This document shows, piece after piece, positions 1 to 6,604 of a stretch of 17,284 nucleotides of DNA (position 1 is the first letter of the stretch; every line of letters begins with the position of its first letter). Made by a program: the position numbers and the translations under genes. The stretch is from Anaerolineales bacterium Chloro_02 (GTDB lineage: Bacteria; Chloroflexota; Anaerolineae; Anaerolineales; Anaerolineaceae). The stretch is from assembly GCA_001603765.1 (NCBI GenBank), contig LUZV01000096.1, forward strand, positions 1-17,284, written 5' to 3'. The notes beneath the pieces were generated by a model. It saw only the letters and a program-made list of their open reading frames with translations. It was not told the DNA's origin and ran no database searches.

Positions 1-1059
1 ACACTCAACATCGCCATCGAACAGGCTCGTGAATACGGTCTGCTCGGCAAGGATATCCTCGGCTCTGGCTTCGATTTCGACCTTGAGGTCCGCATGGGCG
101 CCGGCGCGTTCGTCTGCGGCGAAGAAACCGCTCTGCTGGCTTCCATCGAAGGCGCGCGCGGTGAACCTCGCGTTCGTCCGCCTTTCCCCGCGTCCAAAGG
201 CTTGTGGGGCAAACCCACCAACATCAACAACGTTGAGACCTATGCCAACGTTCCCAAAATTATCCATCGCGGGCTCGACTGGTACACCAGCATGGGCTCC
301 GAGAAGAGTAAAGGCACCAAAACCTTCGCCCTCGCAGGGGATGTTTCTCATACTGGTCTGATTGAAGTCCCCTTTGGGATGACGCTGCGCGAGATCATCT
401 ACGATATCGGCGGCGGCATCAAAGAAGGGAAAGCCTTCAAGGCAGTCCAGACCGGTGGTCCCATGGGCGGCTGTCTGCCAGCGTCTTATCTGGATCTGCC
501 GGTTGATTACGAGACGCTCGGAAGCGCCGGCTCCATTATGGGCTCTGGCGGTATGATCGTCATGGACGAGGAAACCTGCATGGTCGACATCGCTCGCTTC
601 TTTATGGAATTTACCCAGGAAGAATCCTGCGGCAAATGCGTTCCATGCCGCGTGGGCACCCGCCGCATCCTCGAAATCCTCGAACGTATCTGCGCTGGTA
701 AGGGCGTCCCCGAAGATATTCCCCTGCTCAGGCAGCTCTGCGATGAAATTATCCAGGATAGCCTCTGTGGTTTGGGGCAAGGCGCTCCTAACCCGGTTGT
801 TTCCACTATGAAACACTTCCTGGATGAATACGAAGCGCACATCTACGAAAAGCGATGCCCAGCCAAGGTGTGCCGAAGCTTAATCACTTTTGATATTCTC
901 GAAGACAAATGCACCGGCTGCACCGTTTGCGCCCGAAACTGCCCCGTCAACGCGATTTCAGGTGAACGCAAGCAAGTCCATGTGATCGACAAAGAAATCT
1001 GCATCCGCTGCGGTATCTGCAAACAGGTTTGCAACTTTGACGCGGTTGTCATCAACTAA
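1..1059 (+). CDS. hoxF: NuoF/HoxF-type NADH-binding flavoprotein subunit of the hydrogenase (5' partial)
   Basis: This subunit binds FMN and NAD(H) and passes electrons between NADH and the iron-sulfur chain of the hydrogenase. The frame is open from base 1, so the gene starts upstream; 352 residues are visible. They include the NuoF signature GAGAFVCGEETALL near residues 32-45 and the [4Fe-4S] ligand motif SCGKCVPCRVGT at about residues 209-220, with a further Cys in SLCGLG. Then comes a KRCPAKVC segment that resembles the zinc-site region of HydB/HndC proteins. The C-terminus is a 2x[4Fe-4S] ferredoxin domain with motifs CTGCTVCARNCP and CIRCGICKQVC. Short cyanobacterial HoxF and respiratory NuoF lack this ferredoxin tail; HndC and HydB of electron-bifurcating hydrogenases have it. 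The next subunit starts 21 nt downstream behind GAGGAG (1067-1072). The N-terminal part, and any NuoE/HoxE partner, lie outside the window. Confidence 0.93.
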   Translation, partial: TLNIAIEQAREYGLLGKDILGSGFDFDLEVRMGAGAFVCGEETALLASIEGARGEPRVRPPFPASKGLWGKPTNINNVETYANVPKIIHRGLDWYTSMGSEKSKGTKTFALAGDVSHTGLIEVPFGMTLREIIYDIGGGIKEGKAFKAVQTGGPMGGCLPASYLDLPVDYETLGSAGSIMGSGGMIVMDEETCMVDIARFFMEFTQEESCGKCVPCRVGTRRILEILERICAGKGVPEDIPLLRQLCDEIIQDSLCGLGQGAPNPVVSTMKHFLDEYEAHIYEKRCPAKVCRSLITFDILEDKCTGCTVCARNCPVNAISGERKQVHVIDKEICIRCGICKQVCNFDAVVIN

Positions 1060-1080
1060 GAGAATAGAGGAGAATAATTA

Positions 1081-3009
1081 ATGGTCCAACTAACAGTTAA
1101 CGGACAAACCGTTGAAGTCGAAAGCGGCTCCACCATCCTGGACGCAGTCCGTAAAGCCGGTTTTAATGTGCCTACCCTCTGTTATCACCCCAAGCTGGTT
1201 TCTTATGGCTCTTGCCGTTTGTGCCTGGTGGAAGTAGAAGGCGCGCGCACTCTCCAACCATCTTGCGTGGTTCCGGCGAATAATGGCATGGTCGTCCACA
1301 CCGACACCGCCAAGACAAAATCCGCCCGCAAATTCATCCTTTCGATGATATTCAGCGAGCGCAATCACTTCTGCATGTACTGCCAGGACACCGATGGCGA
1401 TTGTGACCTGCAGCAGGCTGCTTACGATGAGGGTATGACCCATTGGCCAATCACGCCAGCCTATAAACCTTTCATGGTGGACGCGTCTCACCCGGATTTC
1501 GTCCTGGACAACAACCGCTGTATCCTCTGCCGCCGCTGTGTGCGCGCTTGCAGCGAGTTGGTTGGCAATGCCACCCTCGGTTTTGAAGAACGCGGCTCCA
1601 GCAGCATTCTCATCGCAGATAATAACGTGCCCCTTGGCGAAAGCACATGTATTTCGTGCGGCAACTGCGTGCAGTTCTGCCCCACAGGCGCGTTCATCGA
1701 CCGCCGCAGTGCCTACCAGGGGCGCGAAACTGACCTGACCCACGTCAATTCCATATGTATGGATTGCAGCCTTGGTTGTGAGCGCGTCGTGAAGACCCGA
1801 GACAACCGCCTCGTGCGCATCGACGGCAACCTCGACGCCGGCTTCAACGAAAGCCTGCTCTGCTATGATGGTCGCTACAAACCGATGGCGGAAGATCGCA
1901 AACGCGTCTTGGCTCCGCAAATTCGCCGCAACGGTCAGCTCGAATCGGTCAGTTGGGACGAAGCCCTCAATGCCATTTCCGCCCAATTTAAAGCTCACGC
2001 CAGCAGCGAAATCAGTGCCCACATTTCACCGCGTCAGCCTATCGAAGCCCTTTCGGCTTTCCACCAGTTCTTCGCGGACGAATTCAAATCCAGCCAGGTC
2101 ACCCTGCTCGGTCACGATCAAACCGCCGCCGCGAGCGTTCGCCTTGCGGCAGAACTCGGCGCTTTCGAATCGGATATTTCAGCCATGAAAGACTGCGACG
2201 CCGCGATTATCCTGGGCACCGACATGGTAAAAGATCATCAGGTTGCCGGCTTCTTCATCAAACGCCAGGCAATGCACGACCTCAAAATGTTCATTGCCAA
2301 CAGCACCCACACACATGTCGGCGATTGGTCATCCGATAAGCTCGAATACGTCGGCACAGATTACGCCTCCGTGGTTGACCTGCTGCGTGCTTACGCGAAT
2401 GGCGACTCGGCTGGCGTGGATGCCAGCCTCAAGAGCCTTGGTCTCAAATCTGATCGCGCCGAACAGGTGCTCGGTGAGCTGAAAGCCTGCCAAAAACCAG
2501 TTTTTGTGGTTGGTAAAGAATTCGCGAAAGTTGAAAACTTGTCCGCCTACCGCAATCTTGTTCTTCTCGCGCGCGAAATCGGCGCCAAAGTAGTTGCCCT
2601 CAAGGGAAAAGGCAACAACTTTGCCGGGGCAATCCTCGGGTACGAACTGGATGCCCAGCCAAAATCCACGCCGGTCTTTTACCTGGCGCTTGGCGACGGA
2701 CACGCCTGTGATCACACCAAAGATGCGCTTGCCGGCAGCGAATTCAAGATCGTCCAGTCCAGTTACGAGTCTGATTTTACCGAAATGGCTGATGTTGTTC
2801 TGCCCTGCACCATCTGGAATGAACAGGCTGGGCATTATCTCAGCTCCGAAGGCAAACTCGGGCTCAACCAGCAGGCAATTCATGCGGCTGAGACCCAACG
2901 ATCTGTCCTGGATGTGCTGAAAGTTCTCGCCAACAAGTCGGGATTGAATTTGTCCGACTCCTGGCGCGCCGCTCTTGAAGAAAAAGTTGGAACCATCGTT
3001 TTGTCATAA
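1081..3009 (+). CDS. NuoG-like multi-cluster iron-sulfur subunit of the NAD-linked [NiFe]-hydrogenase (HoxU/HydA-type)
   Basis: This 642-residue subunit should wire electrons between the flavoprotein and the hydrogenase small subunit. Visible cluster sites, in order, are: an N-terminal [2Fe-2S] domain (C34, C45, C48, C62); a His-Cys3 [4Fe-4S] site (H96, C98, C101, C108); two ferredoxin [4Fe-4S] sites (C147/C150/C153/C157 and C190/C193/C196/C200); and an Fe4S4 motif (C226, C229, C233, C261) as found in NuoG and formate dehydrogenases. Residues of about 290-625 look like the degenerate molybdopterin-type domain of NuoG, with the ADVVLP...EGK pattern near the end. Classical HoxU stops after the second ferredoxin site at roughly 240 residues, so this protein is much longer; NuoG and FdhA are usually longer still. 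I see no H-cluster motifs, so it is not an [FeFe]-hydrogenase. Start chosen from GAGGAG at 1067-1072, 8 nt before ATG. Confidence 0.9.
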   Translation: MVQLTVNGQTVEVESGSTILDAVRKAGFNVPTLCYHPKLVSYGSCRLCLVEVEGARTLQPSCVVPANNGMVVHTDTAKTKSARKFILSMIFSERNHFCMYCQDTDGDCDLQQAAYDEGMTHWPITPAYKPFMVDASHPDFVLDNNRCILCRRCVRACSELVGNATLGFEERGSSSILIADNNVPLGESTCISCGNCVQFCPTGAFIDRRSAYQGRETDLTHVNSICMDCSLGCERVVKTRDNRLVRIDGNLDAGFNESLLCYDGRYKPMAEDRKRVLAPQIRRNGQLESVSWDEALNAISAQFKAHASSEISAHISPRQPIEALSAFHQFFADEFKSSQVTLLGHDQTAAASVRLAAELGAFESDISAMKDCDAAIILGTDMVKDHQVAGFFIKRQAMHDLKMFIANSTHTHVGDWSSDKLEYVGTDYASVVDLLRAYANGDSAGVDASLKSLGLKSDRAEQVLGELKACQKPVFVVGKEFAKVENLSAYRNLVLLAREIGAKVVALKGKGNNFAGAILGYELDAQPKSTPVFYLALGDGHACDHTKDALAGSEFKIVQSSYESDFTEMADVVLPCTIWNEQAGHYLSSEGKLGLNQQAIHAAETQRSVLDVLKVLANKSGLNLSDSWRAALEEKVGTIVLS

Positions 3010-3045
3010 CCGACTAAACGAAAACGACAGGTTGAAAGGAAAAGT

Positions 3046-3588
3046 ATGACAAAACCAAAAGTTGCATCAGATTGGCTCGCTGGCTGCGCTGGCTGCCACA
3101 TGTCCTTCCTGGATATGGATGAAAGAATCATCGAACTGACCAAACTGGTCGATTTGCGCGCCACCCCCATCACCGACCTCAAAGAACCGGACGAAGAAGG
3201 CGTGGATGTCGGTATTCTTGAAGGCGGCATTTCAAATACCTATAATGAAGAAGTTGCCATAAGAATGCGCGAACGCTGCAAGATCCTGGTCGCTCTGGGC
3301 GACTGCGCGGTTTTTGGCGGCGTCCCGGCTATGCGCAACTTCCCCGGCGCCGAAGCAGCCCTTCAGCGTGCTTACATCGAAACTGAGAGCACTGACGAAA
3401 CCGGAATGATCCCCAATGATCCTGAACTTGCCGCCTCGGTGCATGTTCGCCCGGTCAGTGATATCGTCAAAGTTGACATCTTCCTCCCTGGATGTGCCCC
3501 AAGTGCGGACGCGATTTTCTACGTTCTGTCTGAATTAGCACAAGGCAGGATGCCTACCGTTGACGGCGAATATAACAACTGGCACTAG
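3046..3588 (+). CDS. hoxY: [NiFe]-hydrogenase small subunit, HoxY type
   Basis: The 180-residue small subunit carries the [4Fe-4S] cluster next to the [NiFe] site and connects the large subunit to the diaphorase-like module. Proximal-cluster ligands fit the HoxY/NuoB-like pattern: C14 and C17 in GCAGCHMS, C87 in GDCAVFGG and C150 in LPGCAPSAD. The short length, no Tat signal peptide and only one cluster place it with cytoplasmic group 3 small subunits, not membrane or periplasmic uptake enzymes. The start is supported by AAAGGA at 3035-3040, 5 nt before ATG. The stop codon overlaps the AGGAG ribosome binding site of hoxH, which begins 9 nt later, suggesting coupled expression of the two catalytic subunits. 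Confidence 0.95.
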   Translation: MTKPKVASDWLAGCAGCHMSFLDMDERIIELTKLVDLRATPITDLKEPDEEGVDVGILEGGISNTYNEEVAIRMRERCKILVALGDCAVFGGVPAMRNFPGAEAALQRAYIETESTDETGMIPNDPELAASVHVRPVSDIVKVDIFLPGCAPSADAIFYVLSELAQGRMPTVDGEYNNWH

Positions 3589-3597
3589 GAGTATTGT

Positions 3598-5022
3598 ATG
3601 GTTACTAAGAAAATCACAATCGAACCCGTCACCCGGATTGAAGGTCATGCCAAAGTGACTGTCCACATGAAAGAGGACGGCACAGTTGAGCATGCCTATT
3701 TCCACGTCAACGAATTCAGAGGCTTCGAAAAGTTCTGTGAAGGTCGCCTTGTCACCGAAATGCAGCAGATCACACCCCGCATCTGCGGCATTTGCCCCGT
3801 CAGCCACCATCTGGCTGCCGCGAAGGCTGGCGATATCGTCCTCGGCTGCCCTCCTCCTCGCCCCGCCTCCTTGCTGCGCGAACTCATGCACATGGGTCAG
3901 ATCATCCAAAGCCACGGCATGCACTTTTTTGAGCTTGCTGGTCCCGACCTCCTTCTTGGTTTCGACGCCGACCCTGCCATTCGCAACGTCGTCGGCCTGA
4001 TCCAGGCGGACCCTGATCTGACCGTGAAAGCCGTTCGGCTGCGCAAATTTGGGCAGTCAATCATCTCAGAGCTCGGTGAACGCTCAATTCACCCCACTTT
4101 TGCCATCCCGGGCGGGGTCAATCGGACCCTAAGCGCTGAAGGTCGCGACCGCATCCTGGCAGACCTCGACGCTCAGATTGAGACCACTCAGGTGGGTATC
4201 AAGATCGTGAAGGATTGGGTTGAAGCCAACCTCGAAACAGTCGAAAAGTTTGCGGTCTTCCCAACTGGCTATCTTGGTTTGGTCACCCCCCGCAATGGGC
4301 TTGAGCTTTACGACGGCAATATCCGCCTCAAGGGTCGCGACGGCAAAGAGCTTGAAGTCTTTAGCGCCCAAAACTACCTTGACTACATCGCCGAGCATGT
4401 TGAACCCTGGTCTTACCTCAAATTCCCCTATTATAAAAAGCTGGGCTACCCGGAAGGCGTCTATCGTGTCGGTCCGCTGGGTCGCATCAACCTCGTGGAA
4501 CAAATTGAGACTCCGTTGGCAAACGAGGAGCTGAAAGTCTTCAAAGCCATCAATAACGGCGCCCCGGTTGAAAACACGCTCTATTACCATTACGCCCGCA
4601 TGATTGAAACCCTCTTCGCGGCAGAGCGCGTGCGCGTTCTGCTCGAGGATCCTGATATCCTCAGCAATGACATCCTTAACACACGCCAAGAGCCGGTTGG
4701 TCACGGCGTCGGCATCATCGAAGCCCCTCGCGGTACGCTGATCCACGACTACACCGCCAACGAATACGGTCAGCTCACAAAAGTGAACCTGATCGTTTCT
4801 ACCGGCCACAATAACTACGCCATGAGCAAAGCGGTGGACATGGTCGCGAAGGAATACGTCCGCGGTCCTGAGGTCAAAGAAGGCATGCTCAACCGCGTCG
4901 AACACGCCATCCGTGCCCACGACCCCTGCCTGTCCTGCTCCACCCACGCCGTCGGGCAGATGCCGCTGGAGATCACAATTTATGATCACCAGGGCAATCT
5001 GACTCAAACACTGCGGCGGTAG
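3598..5022 (+). CDS. hoxH: [NiFe]-hydrogenase large subunit, HoxH type (group 3d-like)
   Basis: This 474-residue catalytic subunit holds the Ni-Fe(CN)2CO centre where H2 is split or formed. The N-terminal L1 motif is RICGICPVSHH, with ligands C63 and C66. The C-terminal L2 motif is DPCLSCSTH, with ligands C444 and C447. After His450 there is a 24-residue tail beginning AVGQMPL and ending LRR. In Ralstonia HoxH a tail of similar length is removed after the equivalent His by a dedicated protease, and the protease gene lies directly downstream here. The L1 and L2 sequences match soluble NAD-linked group 3d enzymes better than F420-reducing or uptake types. Exact grouping would need a phylogeny. 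A strong terminator-like hairpin begins 14 nt after the stop. Confidence 0.96.
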   Translation: MVTKKITIEPVTRIEGHAKVTVHMKEDGTVEHAYFHVNEFRGFEKFCEGRLVTEMQQITPRICGICPVSHHLAAAKAGDIVLGCPPPRPASLLRELMHMGQIIQSHGMHFFELAGPDLLLGFDADPAIRNVVGLIQADPDLTVKAVRLRKFGQSIISELGERSIHPTFAIPGGVNRTLSAEGRDRILADLDAQIETTQVGIKIVKDWVEANLETVEKFAVFPTGYLGLVTPRNGLELYDGNIRLKGRDGKELEVFSAQNYLDYIAEHVEPWSYLKFPYYKKLGYPEGVYRVGPLGRINLVEQIETPLANEELKVFKAINNGAPVENTLYYHYARMIETLFAAERVRVLLEDPDILSNDILNTRQEPVGHGVGIIEAPRGTLIHDYTANEYGQLTKVNLIVSTGHNNYAMSKAVDMVAKEYVRGPEVKEGMLNRVEHAIRAHDPCLSCSTHAVGQMPLEITIYDHQGNLTQTLRR

Positions 5023-5036
5023 GTCGCAATACTTGC

Positions 5037-5071
5037 AACAAAACCTCCCTGCTAAGCGGGGAGGTTTTGTT
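5037..5071 (+). terminator. Intrinsic terminator-like hairpin after hoxH
   Basis: The left arm 5037-5052 pairs with 5056-5071 around a TAA loop: 13 perfect pairs, one G-T wobble and two closing GC pairs. The GC core CCTCCC/GGGAGG is flanked by AACAAAA on one side and TTTTGTT on the other, so it could act on either strand. It lies between hoxH and the endopeptidase gene, whose ribosome binding site AGGAAGG starts right after it. It may end most transcripts from the structural genes, so that maturation genes are read at a lower level. Confidence 0.75.
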
Positions 5072-5085
5072 AGGAAGGATATTCT

Positions 5086-5577
5086 ATGCAAGGTAAAACC
5101 CTCATTATCGCTTACGGCAATCGCGACCGCGAGGACGACGGCGCCGGTTGGCAAATTCTCAACAAACTCGCCGGGAGGCTCGGGCTCGAAACCCCGCAAT
5201 TCCCCGGCGAACGCGCTGCCACACCCAGCGGCGAGATCAGTCTGCTCTATCTGTTTCAGCTCCTTCCCGAGATGGCGGACGAAATTGGCGCTTACGATCA
5301 GCTCATTTTCATTGACGCGCACAATTCCCCCAATCTGCCTGATCTCGTATTCCAGCCTGTCGCTCCAGACCAAACGCATTCCGCTTTTACTCATCACATG
5401 AGCGCCGGTGAGTTCCTCGCGATTGCCCAAACGCTCGGGGTAAGGCTGCCCATCGCATACATGCTTACCGTGCGCGGGTTTTCCTTCCGCTTTGCTCAAA
5501 CGCTTTCACCCGAAACCAGCGCTCTGACCGATGAGGCTTACTTAAAGCTTTTGACTCATCTTTCGCTGACGGTATAA
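5086..5577 (+). CDS. hoxW: Hydrogenase maturation endopeptidase (HyaD/HybD/HoxW family)
   Basis: This 163-residue protease is predicted to remove the C-terminal 24 residues of HoxH once nickel is inserted. The N-terminus LIIAYGNRDREDDGAGW matches the family's GN-x4-DDG-x-G motif, with D17/D18 as the likely first nickel-sensing acidic position. D77 in LIFIDAHNSP and H103/H104 in THHMSAGEFL fit the second acidic ligand and the histidine ligand seen in HybD. Length is normal for the family. AGGAAGG at 5072-5078 lies 7 nt before ATG. Its position directly after hoxH and before hypA supports HoxH as substrate. The symbol is assigned by context; the sequence alone gives the family. The last codons carry a promoter for the hyp genes. 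Confidence 0.87.
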   Translation: MQGKTLIIAYGNRDREDDGAGWQILNKLAGRLGLETPQFPGERAATPSGEISLLYLFQLLPEMADEIGAYDQLIFIDAHNSPNLPDLVFQPVAPDQTHSAFTHHMSAGEFLAIAQTLGVRLPIAYMLTVRGFSFRFAQTLSPETSALTDEAYLKLLTHLSLTV

Positions 5578-5578
5578 T
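5551..5578 (+). promoter_or_regulatory. Sigma-70-like promoter reading into hypA
   Basis: TTGACT (5551-5556) and TATAAT (5573-5578) are separated by 16 nt inside the 3' end of the endopeptidase gene. The expected start of transcription, about 7 nt past the -10 box, falls at or very near the A of the hypA ATG (5585). No Shine-Dalgarno sequence lies between. The simplest reading is a promoter for hypABFCDE giving a leaderless hypA message. It is predicted from sequence only. Confidence 0.6.
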
Positions 5579-5584
5579 ACCTCT

Positions 5585-5938
5585 ATGCATGAACTGGCAA
5601 TTACTGAAAGCATCCTATCCATCGCCGAGCAGTCCGCGCTTGAAAACCAGGGTAAAAAAGTAACCGATATTTACCTTGTGATCGGTCAACTTTCGTCCAT
5701 CGTGGATGATTCGGTGCAGTTTTATTGGGACCATATCAGCCAGGGGACAGTATGCGAGGGCGCCACGCTTCATTTCGACCGCCGACCCGCGGTTTTGCGC
5801 TGCAACACCTGCCATCACCAGTATCCCCTCGGTGAAATCCTGCAGCCCTGCCCGAACTGTCAAAGTGTGGACATTTATATTGAAGAAGGCGAAGAATTGC
5901 TCGTGCATCATATCGATATCCTGAAAGAGGAAACTTAA
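5585..5938 (+). CDS. hypA: Hydrogenase nickel incorporation protein HypA
   Basis: HypA is the small nickel metallochaperone that works with HypB to load nickel into the hydrogenase large subunit. The 117-residue protein starts MHELAITESI, where His2 is the known nickel ligand. The zinc site is formed by C73, C76, C89 and C92 in two CxxC motifs 12 residues apart. Length is normal. The gene begins 7 nt after the protease stop with no visible ribosome binding site, and a good promoter ends 6 nt before the start codon. Its stop codon is immediately followed by the hypB ATG. Confidence 0.96.
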   Translation: MHELAITESILSIAEQSALENQGKKVTDIYLVIGQLSSIVDDSVQFYWDHISQGTVCEGATLHFDRRPAVLRCNTCHHQYPLGEILQPCPNCQSVDIYIEEGEELLVHHIDILKEET

Positions 5939-6598
5939 ATGCCCCAACGCGTTGAAATTGTAAAAAGAATCATGGATTCTAATGATCGCCTGGCTCAAAA
6001 CAACCAGGCATTGCTTGACCAACACCAAATCTATGGGATTAACCTGATGGCTTCACCCGGAGCCGGAAAAACCAGCTTCATCCTCGAAACGATCAAGCGT
6101 TTGCCTGCCAATATTAAGCTTGGCGTTATTGAAGGCGACACCGCCCCGGTCACAATCGATGCGGACAAAATCGTTGCGGCTGGCATGCCCGCGGTGCAGA
6201 TTAACACTGGCGGTGACTGCCACCTCGACGCGAACATGATTGAGATGGCGCTGGCTGAGCTGCCATTGGAAGAGCTTGAATTGATTATTGTTGAGAATGT
6301 CGGCAACCTCATCTGCCCCGCGTCCTTCCAGCTCGGCACGCATGCCAATGTGCTGATCGCGTCCGTTCCAGAAGGCGATGACAAGCCCTACAAGTACCCA
6401 AACATCTACCGCGGGTTGGATGTGCTCATCATCAACAAGATCGATCTGACCCCTTATATTGACTTCCGTATGGATTACTTTACACAGGGTGTTGAGATGC
6501 TCAACCCGGGACTGAAGACTTTCCCCGTCAGCGCCAAAACCGGCGAAGGGTTTGACGCCTGGATCTATTGGCTCACCGAAAAGGTCAAAGCAAAGTAA
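5939..6598 (+). CDS. hypB: Hydrogenase nickel incorporation GTPase HypB
   Basis: HypB is a GTPase that drives nickel delivery together with HypA. The 219-residue protein has the P-loop ASPGAGKTS at residues 38-46, the switch segment IEGDTAP near 65-70 and NKID at 166-169. The G-domain metal site is present as C94-H95 in GGDCHLD and C126 in GNLICP, matching the Cys-His/Cys arrangement known from Methanocaldococcus HypB. There is no N-terminal CxxCGC nickel site or His-rich stretch of the kind found in E. coli or Bradyrhizobium HypB, so it is the short form without nickel storage. It starts directly after the hypA stop, with GAGGAA inside the hypA tail as the probable ribosome binding site. Confidence 0.96.
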   Translation: MPQRVEIVKRIMDSNDRLAQNNQALLDQHQIYGINLMASPGAGKTSFILETIKRLPANIKLGVIEGDTAPVTIDADKIVAAGMPAVQINTGGDCHLDANMIEMALAELPLEELELIIVENVGNLICPASFQLGTHANVLIASVPEGDDKPYKYPNIYRGLDVLIINKIDLTPYIDFRMDYFTQGVEMLNPGLKTFPVSAKTGEGFDAWIYWLTEKVKAK

Positions 6599-6604
6599 GG
6601 CGCT

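Noticed and set aside
1081..3009. [FeFe]-hydrogenase HydA/HndD
   Set aside because: The N-terminal cluster domains are shared with HydA, but the H-cluster cysteine motifs are absent and the C-terminal part is NuoG-like.
4129..5499. Long minus-strand open frame of 456 codons opposite hoxH and the endopeptidase
   Set aside because: It is antisense to two well-supported genes, crosses the terminator hairpin and resembles no protein family. It follows from the codon bias of the real genes. The same applies to the minus-strand frames at 1090-2022 and 9513-10403.
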